This document shows positions 46,855-55,752 of a DNA stretch of 64,000 nt, piece by piece. A program made the position numbers and the translations under genes. The notes beneath the pieces are model-generated. The model did no database searches. It was given only the letters and a program-made list of their open reading frames with translations, and was not told where the DNA came from. Location: NCBI RefSeq assembly GCF_028747205.1, contig NZ_CP112880.1, positions 5,580,001-5,644,000 of the forward strand. Direction: 5' to 3'. This DNA comes from Streptomyces sp. CA-278952. Lineage in GTDB: Bacteria; Actinomycetota; Actinomycetes; Streptomycetales; Streptomycetaceae. Each line of letters opens with the position of its first letter. Position 1 is the stretch's first letter.

Positions 46855-47769
46855 ATGTCCGTACGCGAGCTGGTGGTGCTCGGCACCGCCAGCCAGGTCC
46901 CGACCCGGCACCGCAACCACAACGGCTATCTGCTGCGCTGGGACGGCGAGGGCATCCTCTTCGACCCCGGCGAGGGAACCCAGCGCCAGATGCTGCGGGC
47001 CGGGGTCGCCGCGCACGACATCGACCGGATCTGCGTCACCCACTTCCACGGCGACCACTCCCTCGGGCTCGCCGGGGTGATCCAGCGGATCAACCTCGAC
47101 CAGGTGCCGCACCCGGTGACCGCGCACTACCCGGCGAGCGGGCAGCACTTCTTCGACCGGCTGCGGTACGCCACCGCCTACCGCGAGACCGTCGAGCTGA
47201 ACCAGGCCCCGGTCGCCGGGGCCGGCGGGGTCCTCGCCACCACCCCCGCGTACACCCTGGACAGCGCGAGGCTCTCGCACCCCGTCGAGTCGTACGGTTA
47301 CCGCCTCACCGAGCCCGACACCCGGCGCATGCTGCCCGCCCTGCTGAAGGAACACTCCATCGCCGGACCGGACGTGGGCCGCCTCCAGCGCGACGGCGTC
47401 CTCGGCGGCGTCACGCTGGAGCAGGTCTCCGAGGAACGGCGCGGACAGCGGTTCGCGTTCGTCATGGACACCCGGCTCTGCGACGGGGTGTACGCGCTCG
47501 CCGAGGGCTGCGACCTGCTCGTCATCGAGTCGACCTTCCTCCACGAGGACGAGAAGCTGGCCGTCGACCACGGGCACCTGACCGCCGGACAGGCCGCCCG
47601 GGTGGCGAAGGAATCGGGCGTCCGTCACCTCGTGCTCACCCACTTCTCCCAGCGCTACGGCGACCCGCGGCTCTTCGAGACCCAGGCCCGCGCCGCCGGG
47701 TTCGACGGCGAACTCACCGTCGCCCAGGACCTGACCAGGGTCCCGGTCCCCACCCGCCACCACCCCTGA
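46855..47769 (+). CDS. Ribonuclease Z-like metallo-beta-lactamase protein
   Basis: A 304-aa MBL-fold protein of the RNase Z family, which removes the 3' trailer of tRNA precursors. The metal motif is [13 protein letters not shown] (HFHGDH), with [11 protein letters not shown] before it, the typical RNase Z start, and [21 protein letters not shown] and [11 protein letters not shown] later. The tRNA-Ala genes in this window do not encode CCA, so 3' processing before CCA addition, the usual job of RNase Z, is needed. ATG 46855 is preferred over a frame start at 46825, which overlaps the HIT gene. Confidence 0.9.
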   Translation: MSVRELVVLGTASQVPTRHRNHNGYLLRWDGEGILFDPGEGTQRQMLRAGVAAHDIDRICVTHFHGDHSLGLAGVIQRINLDQVPHPVTAHYPASGQHFFDRLRYATAYRETVELNQAPVAGAGGVLATTPAYTLDSARLSHPVESYGYRLTEPDTRRMLPALLKEHSIAGPDVGRLQRDGVLGGVTLEQVSEERRGQRFAFVMDTRLCDGVYALAEGCDLLVIESTFLHEDEKLAVDHGHLTAGQAARVAKESGVRHLVLTHFSQRYGDPRLFETQARAAGFDGELTVAQDLTRVPVPTRHHP

Positions 47770-47826
47770 TCCGCCACCGCCCCAGATCCCCTTCTGATCC
47801 ACCCCCACCCCTGTTTGCGAGACACC

Positions 47827-48819
47827 GTGCACCTCCCCAAGGCAGAACTCCACCTCCACATCGAAGGAACCCTCGAACCCGAGCTGGCCTTCGCCCTCGC
47901 GGAGCGCAACGAGGTGGCCCTGCCCTACGCCACCACCGACGAACTGCGCGCCGCCTACGAGTTCGAGGACCTCCAGTCCTTCCTCGACCTGTACTACGCG
48001 CTGATGGCCGTCCTGCGCACCGAGGACGACTTCGCCGAACTCGTCGACGCCTACCTCGCCCGCGCCGCCGCCCAGGGCGTCCGGCACGCCGAGATCTTCT
48101 TCGACCCGCAGGCCCACACCGCCCGGGGCGTCCCGATCGGCACCGTCATCGAGGGGATCGGCCGGGCGCTGGAGCGCAGCGAGGAGACCCACGGCGTCTC
48201 CACCCAGCTGATCATGTGCTTCCTGCGCGACCTGTCCGCCGAATCGGCCCTCGGCACCCTGGACGCGGCGAAGCCGTATCTGCACCGGATCAGCGCGATC
48301 GGCCTGGACTCCGCCGAGGTCGGCCACCCGCCCGCCAAGTTCCGCGAGGTCTACGAGGCGGCCGCCGCCCTCGGCCTGCGCAAGGTGGCCCACGCGGGCG
48401 AGGAGGGCCCGCCGGAGTACATCAGGGAGGCCCTGGACGTCCTGGGCGTCGAGCGCGTCGACCACGGGCTGCGCTGCATGGAGGACCCGGAGCTGGTGGA
48501 GCGGCTGGTCGCCGACCGGGTGCCGCTCACGCTCTGCCCGCTGTCCAACGTGAGGCTGCGCACGGTCGACAAGCTCGCGGACCACCCCCTGCCGGCGATG
48601 CTGGCCGCCGGACTCCACTGCACGGTGAACTCCGACGACCCCGCCTACTTCGGCGGGTACGCCGGGGACAACTTCGACGCCGTCCGCGACGCGCTCGCCC
48701 TGGAACCGGAGCAGCTGCGCACCCTGGCCCGCAACTCCTTCGAGGCGGCCTTCCTCGACCACGACGAGGAGCGCAGGGCGCGCTACCTGTCCGAGGTCGA
48801 GGCGTACGCGTTCGACTGA
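47827..48819 (+). CDS. Adenosine/adenine deaminase family protein
   Basis: A 330-aa amidohydrolase of the adenosine deaminase superfamily. Zinc ligands and catalytic residues are present: LPKAELHLHIEGT, AHAGEEGPP, ERVDHGLRC and the DDPAYFG aspartates. The segment AEIFFDPQAHTARGVPI is characteristic of the fungal Aah1-type adenine deaminases, so the enzyme may act on free adenine rather than adenosine. The start is unsure: GTG 47827 (VHLPKAEL) or TTG 47815, neither with a good ribosome site. The C-terminal codons overlap the end of the opposing MFS gene by 37 bp. Confidence 0.88.
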   Translation: MHLPKAELHLHIEGTLEPELAFALAERNEVALPYATTDELRAAYEFEDLQSFLDLYYALMAVLRTEDDFAELVDAYLARAAAQGVRHAEIFFDPQAHTARGVPIGTVIEGIGRALERSEETHGVSTQLIMCFLRDLSAESALGTLDAAKPYLHRISAIGLDSAEVGHPPAKFREVYEAAAALGLRKVAHAGEEGPPEYIREALDVLGVERVDHGLRCMEDPELVERLVADRVPLTLCPLSNVRLRTVDKLADHPLPAMLAAGLHCTVNSDDPAYFGGYAGDNFDAVRDALALEPEQLRTLARNSFEAAFLDHDEERRARYLSEVEAYAFD

Positions 48820-50144
48820 CCGGAACCGCCGTCCGGACCGGCCGTCCGGATCGCGCTGCGCACCAGCCGCCTCCGCCGCAGGCCCGGCACCCGCAGCTCC
48901 GTGACCGCCTGCTCGGGTGAGCCGAGCTTCGGCACCGCGCCGGACAGGCTTCCGGTGGTGGCGGCGAGCAGGGCGGCCGGGGCGCCACCGCGACGACGCA
49001 CCGAACCGGGCACCAGCGGACGGCCGCCGGTGTGCAGCGCCACGGCGGTCACCGGGGCGGCGACCAGCAGGGTCGCCGCCCCCAGGATCAGCCCCATCGC
49101 CGGATAGCCGGCCTCCTCGGAGAGCACACTGCCCAGCAGCGGACCGCAGGCCACGCCCACGGAGGAGGCGGAGCCCGCCAGCACCGCCCAGCGACCGCGT
49201 ATGTCCAGGGAAGCGGCAAGACCGATGAGGTAGGAGAGGACCACCGGATAGAAGGTGTTCCACACGATCTCGCCGGTCGCGAACGATCCGAGATCCCGGG
49301 CCGATGAGCTGAGCACGATGCTCGCCGCGATGACCAGGGTCCCCAGCCCGATCGGCACCGCCCGGCCGAGCCGCGCGCCGAGGATCCCCGCGCCCGTCAC
49401 ACCGAGCAGCCCCGCGCCGAGCGCCGCGGCGAACACCGCGCCGACGGTGACCTCGGACAGCCCCACCTGGACCACGCCGATACGGCTGCTCACACCCCAC
49501 AGCGCGTTCTGCGCCATCGACCAGACGAGCATGCCGCCCGCCAGGACGAGCCCGGAGCGGCGGTGCGGGAGCCGGCCGGTGACCGGGGAGGCCGACTCCT
49601 CCGCCGTCGTCGTACCGCCGAGCCGGGCGGTCGCGGGCCAGACGAGCAGGGCGACCAGGGCGATCGCGGCGAACGGAAGCCGGTGGCCGCCGCCCAGGTG
49701 GGGGATGGTCAGGTAGAGGACGCCCGCGGTGGCGGACACGGTGAGCAGCCCGAGCGAGGACGTCCGGTGCGGGTCGCGCCGGGCGGCGATCCCGGCGGCG
49801 GCGACCGCCGTCGCCGTGCCGGAGCCGAAGCCGCCGACGACCACGCCGAGCACCACCAGCGGCACGGACGTGGCGAGCGCGGCGCCCCCGTAACCGACGG
49901 CGGCCAGCACCAGTCCGAGGCGGGCCGGGGTGCGTGCCCCGTACCGCTCGACCCGGCCCGCCAGGGAGAAGCCGGCACCGGCCGAGCTGAGGAGCAGGGC
50001 GCTGCCGACCAGGCCGGCCTGGGCGGGGCTCAGCCCCAGCTGGGCGCTGAGCCGGCCGACGATGGTGGGGAGCAGGTAGGAGGCGAGGTAACCGGCGGTG
50101 AACACGGCCACCAGGGGCCACGCGGCACCAGGGCGCGAGGACAT
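48783..50144 (-). CDS. MFS transporter
   Basis: A 453-aa major-facilitator protein with about 12 helices in two halves; the first reads AAWPLVAVFTAGYLASYLLPTIVG and the loop segment GRVERYGARTPARLG follows helix 2. The soluble C-terminal tail (about 60 residues, SSLSGAVPKLGSPEQ...) is unusually long for the family. The ATG at 50144 has AGGAA upstream on this strand; a start at 50162 would add six residues. It is divergent from the PfkB kinase across a 410-bp region with a LacI-type palindrome, hinting at a sugar or nucleoside context, but the substrate is unknown. Confidence 0.88.
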   Translation of the reverse strand: MSSRPGAAWPLVAVFTAGYLASYLLPTIVGRLSAQLGLSPAQAGLVGSALLLSSAGAGFSLAGRVERYGARTPARLGLVLAAVGYGGAALATSVPLVVLGVVVGGFGSGTATAVAAAGIAARRDPHRTSSLGLLTVSATAGVLYLTIPHLGGGHRLPFAAIALVALLVWPATARLGGTTTAEESASPVTGRLPHRRSGLVLAGGMLVWSMAQNALWGVSSRIGVVQVGLSEVTVGAVFAAALGAGLLGVTGAGILGARLGRAVPIGLGTLVIAASIVLSSSARDLGSFATGEIVWNTFYPVVLSYLIGLAASLDIRGRWAVLAGSASSVGVACGPLLGSVLSEEAGYPAMGLILGAATLLVAAPVTAVALHTGGRPLVPGSVRRRGGAPAALLAATTGSLSGAVPKLGSPEQAVTELRVPGLRRRRLVRSAIRTAGPDGGSGQSNAYASTSDR

Positions 50145-50554
50145 GGGCGTTCCTGAAGACATGCCTGAGCAGGCAGGGGGGAGGGGGAGGGGTGGAGCGG
50201 GGCACAGCGGAGCGAGCGGCGCATGCGAGGCAGGCGACGGCACGCGGGTATGGCAGGGGTTTACAGCGGAATGCTGAGATATGCGGCTCTCGTCGGGGAA
50301 GGTCCCCGAAGGTGCTCGCGGGGCAATTTGTATCAAGCGCTTCCAGCTCCCCGGAAGTCGCCCCGCTGTGATCTGAGCCACTTATGTGTTTATGGAGGCC
50401 AACCCCGGGTATTAGCGCATGTTTATGCAGGTCAGGCGTGCTGCGAACACATGGGCGTGGACACTGCGTTCGCCCGGGCGTATCGGGCAGACTGGGCGCA
50501 CCTCACACGGTCCGGATCCGGCCGAGATCCGCCGCACGACACCGGGAGCGCACG
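50145..50554. other. 410-bp divergent region between the MFS and PfkB genes
   Basis: No gene supported. It is AT-richer than its surroundings around 50330-50440 and holds an operator-like AAGCGCTT palindrome at 50335-50342. Frames that run into the kinase from 50384 lack a ribosome site. Confidence 0.55.
50333..50344. promoter_or_regulatory. LacI-family-type operator candidate
   Basis: TCAAGCGCTTCC contains the perfect 8-bp palindrome AAGCGCTT, the usual core of LacI/GalR-family sites. It lies about 210 bp before the PfkB kinase start and about 190 bp before the MFS start. Confidence 0.4.
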
Positions 50555-51697
50555 GTGAGCACAGACACTCCGGGCATCGACCCGCTGCGGGCGCTGCGCG
50601 CCCCCCGGGACCCCGCCTGCGACGTCTTCCTGACGGGCCCGGTCTTCCTCGACATCATCTTCACCGGCCTGGACAGCGCCCCCGTGCGCGGCACCGAGTC
50701 CTGGGCGCGGGGGATGGGCTCCAGCCCCGGCGGCGTCGCCAACATGGCCACCGCCCTCGCCCGCCTCGGCCTGCACACCTCCCTCGCCGCCGCCTTCGGT
50801 GACGACCACTACGGGGAGTACTGCTGGGACGCCCTCGAACAGGGCGAGGGGATCGACCTGTCGATGTCGCACACCGTCCCCGGCTGGCACTCCCCGGTCA
50901 CCGTCTCGATGGCGTACGAGGGCGAGCGCACGATGATCTCGCACGGCCACGAGGCACCCCCTCCGACCGGAACGTCCTCCGGGGCCGGCGTTCCCGCTGG
51001 AACACCCGTCCAGGCCGCTCCCGCCCCGGCCTTCCCGCACTGCCCGCCGCGTGCCCGGGCCGCCATCGCCTCGCTCACGCCGGGCCGGGGCGAGCCCTGG
51101 GTGGCCACCGCCGCCCGCAACGGCGCGCTGATCTTCGCCGACGTCGGCTGGGACGAGACCGGCCGCTGGGACCTGGACGCCCTGCCCGACCTGGCGCACT
51201 GCGAGGCGTTCCTGCCCAACGCCGAGGAGGCGATGCGCTACACCCGCACCGACTGCCCGCGCGCCGCCGCCCACGCGCTCGCCGAACGCGTCCCGCTCGC
51301 CGTGGTCACCCTGGGCTCCGAGGGCGCGTACGCGGTGGACGGCCGCACCGGCGCCGCCGCGGCCGTCCCCGCCATCGAGGTGGAGGCGCTCGACCCCACC
51401 GGCGCCGGGGACGTCTTCGTCGCCGGCTTCGTGACCGGCACCCTCGCCGACTGGCCGCTTGCCGACCGGCTCGCCTTCGCCGGGCTCACCGCCGCCCTCT
51501 CGGTCCAGGAGTTCGGCGGTTCGCTCTCCGCCCCCGGCTGGGCCGAGATCGCCGCCTGGTGGCAGCTGATCCGCACCTGCGCCGGCCAGGAGCCCGCCGC
51601 CCTGGAGCGCTACGCCTTCCTGGACGACCTCCTGCCCACCACGGCCCGCGCCTGGCCGCTGCGGCGCGCGGTGCCCACGATCGGCTTCCGCCAGTGA
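50555..51697 (+). CDS. PfkB family carbohydrate kinase
   Basis: A 380-aa ribokinase-fold sugar or nucleoside kinase. Marks are DVFLTGPVFLDIIFTGL at the start, SSPGGVANMATALARLG (GG substrate motif) and the catalytic DPTGAGDVFVAGF. A low-complexity Pro/Ala/Thr/Gly insert interrupts the middle (about residues 128-170). The sugar is not identifiable. Start GTG 50555 has GGGAG 6-7 nt upstream; the longer frame is rejected. A LacI-type operator lies in the shared upstream region with the MFS gene. Confidence 0.9.
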   Translation: MSTDTPGIDPLRALRAPRDPACDVFLTGPVFLDIIFTGLDSAPVRGTESWARGMGSSPGGVANMATALARLGLHTSLAAAFGDDHYGEYCWDALEQGEGIDLSMSHTVPGWHSPVTVSMAYEGERTMISHGHEAPPPTGTSSGAGVPAGTPVQAAPAPAFPHCPPRARAAIASLTPGRGEPWVATAARNGALIFADVGWDETGRWDLDALPDLAHCEAFLPNAEEAMRYTRTDCPRAAAHALAERVPLAVVTLGSEGAYAVDGRTGAAAAVPAIEVEALDPTGAGDVFVAGFVTGTLADWPLADRLAFAGLTAALSVQEFGGSLSAPGWAEIAAWWQLIRTCAGQEPAALERYAFLDDLLPTTARAWPLRRAVPTIGFRQ

Positions 51698-51839
51698 GCG
51701 GCCGCCGACCCGGGTCGCACACACGGGCGGTAAAAGCACTCCGCGTTGTCACCGCCAGGTCGTAGGCTTGGTGGTCCAGAGGTTGTCGAGCAGCGAGAAC
51801 CCTGCAACGGGAGGTATGCGCAGGCCCGAGGGCCGGCCC

Positions 51840-52904
51840 ATGACTCAGACACCCACACAGCCGCAGGCGCGTGCCCAGATCAGGATCCCGGCCGCACACC
51901 CCATGGTGATGCTCCTGGGATCGGGTGACTCGCTGTTGCGCGTGATCGAAGAGGCCTTCCCGGCGGCCGACATCCATGTCCGGGGCAACGAGATCAGTGC
52001 CACGGGCGAGGCCGCCGACGTCGCTCTCATCCAACGCCTGTTCGACGAGATGATGCTCGTGCTCCGCACCGGAGCGCCGATGACGGAGGACGCAGTGGAA
52101 CGGTCGATCGCCATGCTCAGGGCGGCCGGCAGCGGGCAGGGGGACCCCCAGGGCGAGACGCCCGCCGAGGTGCTCACGCAGAACATCCTCTCCAACCGCG
52201 GCCGCACCATCCGCCCCAAGACGCTCAACCAGAAGCGGTACGTGGACGCGATCGACGAGCACACGATCGTGTTCGGCATCGGCCCCGCCGGCACGGGCAA
52301 GACCTACCTCGCCATGGCCAAGGCCGTCCAGGCCCTCCAGTCGAAGCAGGTCAGCCGGATTATCCTGACCCGGCCCGCGGTCGAGGCGGGGGAGCGGCTC
52401 GGCTTCCTGCCGGGCACCCTGTTCGACAAGATCGACCCGTATCTGCGCCCGCTCTACGACGCCCTGCACGACATGCTCGACCCCGACTCGATCCCGCGGC
52501 TGATGGCGGCGGGCACGATCGAGGTCGCGCCGCTGGCTTATATGCGGGGTAGAACTCTTAATGACGCGTTCATCATCCTCGACGAGGCGCAGAACACCAG
52601 CGCCGAGCAGATGAAGATGTTCCTCACCCGCCTCGGCTTCGACTCCAAGATCGTCATCACCGGTGACGTCACCCAGGTCGACCTGCCGAGCGGCACCAAG
52701 AGCGGGCTGCGGCAGGTCCAGGACATCCTGGAGGGCCTGGACGACGTGCACTTCTCCCGGCTCACCTCCCAGGATGTCGTCCGGCACAAGCTCGTCGGCC
52801 GTATCGTCGACGCGTACGAGAAGTACGACAGCCGAAACGGTCAGCAGGACGGTCAGGCGGAAGGCCGCGAAGACGGCCGACGCGACCGCCGTAAAGGGAA
52901 GTAG
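51840..52904 (+). CDS. PhoH family ATPase
   Basis: A 354-aa PhoH-like protein, a P-loop ATPase related to superfamily I helicase cores and linked to RNA metabolism. Walker A is GPAGTGKTYLA and Walker B FIILDEAQN. A KH-like N-terminal region precedes it (VMLLGSGDSLLRVIEEAFP). ATG 51840 gives the conserved MTQTP start; upstream frame starts add no support. Codons 233-241 (52536-52562) are unusually A/T-ended (GCT TAT, GGT AGA ACT CTT AAT), unlike the rest of the gene. It is followed by ybeY, the usual phoH-ybeY order seen in many bacteria. Confidence 0.93.
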   Translation: MTQTPTQPQARAQIRIPAAHPMVMLLGSGDSLLRVIEEAFPAADIHVRGNEISATGEAADVALIQRLFDEMMLVLRTGAPMTEDAVERSIAMLRAAGSGQGDPQGETPAEVLTQNILSNRGRTIRPKTLNQKRYVDAIDEHTIVFGIGPAGTGKTYLAMAKAVQALQSKQVSRIILTRPAVEAGERLGFLPGTLFDKIDPYLRPLYDALHDMLDPDSIPRLMAAGTIEVAPLAYMRGRTLNDAFIILDEAQNTSAEQMKMFLTRLGFDSKIVITGDVTQVDLPSGTKSGLRQVQDILEGLDDVHFSRLTSQDVVRHKLVGRIVDAYEKYDSRNGQQDGQAEGREDGRRDRRKGK

Positions 52905-52916
52905 TCGCAGCGCACC

Positions 52917-53414
52917 ATGTCGATCGACGTCAACAACGAGTCCGGAACCGAGGTCGACGAGCAGGCGATCCTCGACATCGCCCGCTACGCACTGGCCCGG
53001 ATGCGGATCCACCCGCTGTCCGAGCTCTCGGTGATCGTGGTGGACACCGACGCCATGGAGCAGCTGCACATCCAGTGGATGGACCTCGCCGGTCCGACCG
53101 ATGTCATGTCCTTCCCGATGGACGAGCTGCGTCCGCCGGCCAAGGACGACGAGGAGCCCCCGCAGGGGCTCCTCGGTGACATCGTGCTCTGCCCGGAGGT
53201 CGCGAAGAAGCAGGGCGAAGAGGCCCCGACGCAGCACTCCATGGACGAGGAGCTCCAGCTCCTGACCGTCCACGGAGTGCTGCACCTGCTGGGGTACGAC
53301 CACGAGGAGCCGGACGAGAAGGCCGAGATGTTCGGTCTCCAGGCCGCCATCGTGGACGGCTGGCGCGGGGAGCACGGGCTCACCGGTGCGTCCCCCGCCC
53401 CCACCGTCTCGTGA
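52917..53414 (+). CDS. ybeY: Endoribonuclease YbeY
   Basis: YbeY (165 aa) is a zinc endoribonuclease for 16S rRNA 3' maturation and ribosome quality control. The metal motif [11 protein letters not shown] (H-x3-H-x5-H) is complete; [16 protein letters not shown] is the second family mark. The ATG at 52917 follows phoH by 12 bp with a weak ribosome site, so translation may depend on phoH. The stop overlaps the GTG of the next gene (GTGA). Confidence 0.95.
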   Translation: MSIDVNNESGTEVDEQAILDIARYALARMRIHPLSELSVIVVDTDAMEQLHIQWMDLAGPTDVMSFPMDELRPPAKDDEEPPQGLLGDIVLCPEVAKKQGEEAPTQHSMDEELQLLTVHGVLHLLGYDHEEPDEKAEMFGLQAAIVDGWRGEHGLTGASPAPTVS

Positions 53415-54709
53415 GCGCGCCCCTGATCATCGGTGCCGTGCTGCTGGTCGTCGTCGGCTGGCTGGCCGCCTGCGCGGAGGCCGGTATCGCCCGCACCTCC
53501 AGCTTCCGGGCGGACGAGGCGGTCCGGTCCGGCCGGCGCGGCAGCGCGAAGCTGGCGCAGATCGCGGCCGACCCGACCCGCTATCTCAACGTCGCCCTGC
53601 TGGTGCGGGTCGCCTGTGAGATGTCGGCCGGGGTCCTCGTCACCTACGCCTGCCTCCAGGAGCTGCCCGAGACCTGGGAGGCGCTGGCCGTCGCGATGGG
53701 CGTGATGGTGCTCGTCAGCTACGTCGCCATCGGCGTCTCCCCGCGCACCATCGGCCGTCAGCACCCGCTGAACACGGCCACGGCATCCGCGTACGTCCTG
53801 GTGCCGCTGGCCAGGATCATGGGGCCGATCCCGCAGCTGCTGATCCTCGTCGGCAACGCGCTGACCCCCGGCAAGGGGTTCCGCAAGGGCCCGTTCGCCA
53901 GCGAGGCCGAGCTGCGCGCCATGGTCGACCTCGCCGAGGCGGAGTCGCTCATCGAGGACGACGAGCGCCGCATGGTGCACTCGGTCTTCGAGCTGGGCGA
54001 CACCCTGGTCCGCGAGGTCATGGTGCCGCGCACCGACCTCGTCTCCATCGAGCGCTACAAGACGATCCGGCAGGCCCTCACGCTCGCCCTGCGCTCCGGC
54101 TTCTCCCGGATCCCGGTCACCGGCGAGAACGAGGACGACATCGTCGGGATCGTCTACCTCAAGGACCTGGTCCGCAAGACGCACATCAACCGCGAGTCCG
54201 AGGCCGACCCCGTCTCCACCGCGATGCGCCCCGCCGCCTTCGTCCCCGACACCAAGAACGCCGGGGACCTGCTGCGCGAGATGCAGCGGGACCGCAGCCA
54301 CGTCGCGGTCGTCATCGACGAGTACGGCGGCACCGCGGGCATCGTCACCATCGAGGACATCCTGGAGGAGATCGTCGGGGAGATCACCGACGAGTACGAC
54401 CGGGAGCTGCCGCCCGTCCAGGAGCTGGGGAACGGCTGCTACCGGGTCACCGCCCGGCTCGACATCGGGGACCTCGGCGACCTCTTCGGCCTCGACGAGT
54501 ACGACGACGAGGACGTGGAGACCGTCGGCGGCCTGCTCGCCAAGGCGCTCGGCCGGGTCCCGATCGCCGGCGCGTCCGCGGCCGTCGAGCTGCCCGACGG
54601 CCGCAGGCTCCGGCTCACCGCGGAATCCCCCGCGGGCCGCCGGAACAAGATCGTCACCGTGCTCGTGGAGCCGGAGCACCAGGAGACCGAGGAGAAGGAA
54701 GCGGAATGA
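53411..54709 (+). CDS. CorC/TlyC-type hemolysin-family protein (DUF21-CBS-CorC_HlyC)
   Basis: A 432-aa membrane protein: DUF21 domain with about four helices (residues 1-140), two CBS domains (about 200-330, [34 protein letters not shown]) and a C-terminal CorC_HlyC domain (about 345-425). Family members act in magnesium/cobalt efflux or ion homeostasis. Start GTG 53411 overlaps the ybeY stop, and the stop overlaps the ATG of the next gene, so phoH-ybeY-corC-yjbR form one translationally coupled operon. Confidence 0.92.
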   Translation: MSAPLIIGAVLLVVVGWLAACAEAGIARTSSFRADEAVRSGRRGSAKLAQIAADPTRYLNVALLVRVACEMSAGVLVTYACLQELPETWEALAVAMGVMVLVSYVAIGVSPRTIGRQHPLNTATASAYVLVPLARIMGPIPQLLILVGNALTPGKGFRKGPFASEAELRAMVDLAEAESLIEDDERRMVHSVFELGDTLVREVMVPRTDLVSIERYKTIRQALTLALRSGFSRIPVTGENEDDIVGIVYLKDLVRKTHINRESEADPVSTAMRPAAFVPDTKNAGDLLREMQRDRSHVAVVIDEYGGTAGIVTIEDILEEIVGEITDEYDRELPPVQELGNGCYRVTARLDIGDLGDLFGLDEYDDEDVETVGGLLAKALGRVPIAGASAAVELPDGRRLRLTAESPAGRRNKIVTVLVEPEHQETEEKEAE

Positions 54710-55059
54710 CGCCGGAGCGGCTGCGGGCCTTCTGCCTGGAGTTCAACGCGAGCGTGGAGGAGTTCCCGTTCGGTCCGGAGATCTCCGTGTTCAAGGTCCT
54801 CGGCAAGATGTTCGCGCTCACCGCGCTGGACGGGCGGCCCCTCACCGTCAACCTCAAGTGCGATCCCGACGAGGCGATCCGGCTGCGCGAGACGCACCCC
54901 GCGATCGTGCCCGGCTGGCACATGAGCAAGCGCCACTGGAACACGGTCACCGTCTCCGGCGTCCCGGACCGGCTGCTGCGCGAGCTGGTCGAGGACTCCT
55001 ACGACCTGGTGGTCGCCAAACTCCGGAAGGCGGAGCGGCTGCGGCTGGACCGCCCGTAG
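54706..55059 (+). CDS. MmcQ/YjbR family protein
   Basis: A 117-aa YjbR/CyaY-like-fold protein ([54 protein letters not shown]). The family is called DNA-binding from structure, with no firmly known role. ATGA overlap with the preceding CorC-type gene shows coupled translation; it ends the phoH operon. Confidence 0.92.
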   Translation: MTPERLRAFCLEFNASVEEFPFGPEISVFKVLGKMFALTALDGRPLTVNLKCDPDEAIRLRETHPAIVPGWHMSKRHWNTVTVSGVPDRLLRELVEDSYDLVVAKLRKAERLRLDRP

Positions 55060-55156
55060 GGGACGCGCGTACGCGTACGGCGCCGGGGCGACCGGTCCGG
55101 GACAGCCGGACGCTCCCGGTGACCGGGGCGACCTGTGAGGGCCCCCGCCCGCTTCG

Positions 55157-55171
55157 TATGCTCGTGCCATG
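55157..55171 (+). promoter_or_regulatory. Leaderless promoter of the cytidine-deaminase-like gene
   Basis: TATGCT (55157-55162), 6 nt, then ATG at 55169; no ribosome site. Confidence 0.5.
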
Positions 55172-55522
55172 ACCGACACCACGGAGCTCGACGCCGAGGA
55201 CCGCAAGATCGTCACCCTGGCGCGCAGCGCCCGTGCCCGCAACGGGGTGCCCGAGGGCGCGGCCGTACGCGACGAGACGGGACGTACGTATGTCGCGGGC
55301 ACGGTGGCGCTGGACTCGCTGAAGCTCAGCGCCCTGCAGACCGCCGTCGCCATGGCGGTGGCCAGCGGCGCCACCTCGCTGGAGGCGGCCGCGGTCGTCT
55401 CCGCCGCCGAGACGCCCTCCGACGACGACCGGGCCGCGGTGCGGGACCTCGGCGGACCGGACACCCCGGTGCTGCTCGCGGGCCCGGACGGCACGCTGCG
55501 GGTCCGCCTCACGGCGGGCTGA
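55169..55522 (+). CDS. Cytidine-deaminase-like protein lacking zinc ligands
   Basis: A 117-aa protein annotated in Streptomyces relatives, from memory, as cytidine deaminase. The fold pattern is visible (EDRKIVTLARSARARNGVP; GRTYVAGTVALDSLKLSALQ; AVAMAVASGATSLEAAAVVS), but where active enzymes have the H/C-A-E motif the sequence reads LSALQTAV, and there is no PCxxC. With all zinc ligands missing it cannot be a standard deaminase; it is probably a pseudoenzyme with binding or structural role. It sits between the phoH operon and the WxL locus, upstream of era. Confidence 0.75.
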   Translation: MTDTTELDAEDRKIVTLARSARARNGVPEGAAVRDETGRTYVAGTVALDSLKLSALQTAVAMAVASGATSLEAAAVVSAAETPSDDDRAAVRDLGGPDTPVLLAGPDGTLRVRLTAG

Positions 55523-55583
55523 GCGGCCGTACGGCGGGACGAGCGACCGAGTGACGGCGGGGCGCCCAGGCCTCGGGACGGGC

Positions 55584-55617
55584 CGGCCTGCCCGAGCGGA
55601 GTGTTCTCGGCAGGCCG
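55584..55617 (+). terminator. Terminator after the cytidine-deaminase-like gene
   Basis: CGGCCTG (55584-55590) pairs with CAGGCCG (55611-55617) and CCGAG with CTCGG inside, around a 9-nt loop with one bulge. Confidence 0.65.
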
Positions 55618-55620
55618 ATC

Positions 55621-55693
55621 TTGACAGCATCTGATGGCCCATCAGTCACCGCGTTTCGTCTGCATTGACTTCTTTTTCGCCCGGGTCATCAAT
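55621..55693 (+). promoter_or_regulatory. Promoter region of the WxL-like gene with a 15-bp palindrome
   Basis: TTGACA (55621-55626, a perfect -35) is followed by the perfect palindrome CTGATGG-C-CCATCAG (55631-55645), which covers the spacer. A second promoter-like pair, TTGACT (55665-55670), 17 nt and ATCAAT (55688-55693), lies closer to the gene. The stretch is AT-rich for this genome. A CGGTACGG/CCGTACCG hairpin (55704-55727) follows in the leader. Confidence 0.5.
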
Positions 55694-55752
55694 GGCCCCC
55701 TGCCGGTACGGAAGAGCCGCCGTACCGCTTTCCGCAGGAGGGCACCGAATTC

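Noticed and set aside
46846..50205. A 1119-aa minus-strand ORF over the RNase Z, deaminase and MFS genes
   Set aside because: It crosses three genes with clear catalytic motifs in other frames; the product is Gly/Arg/Ala-rich without domains.
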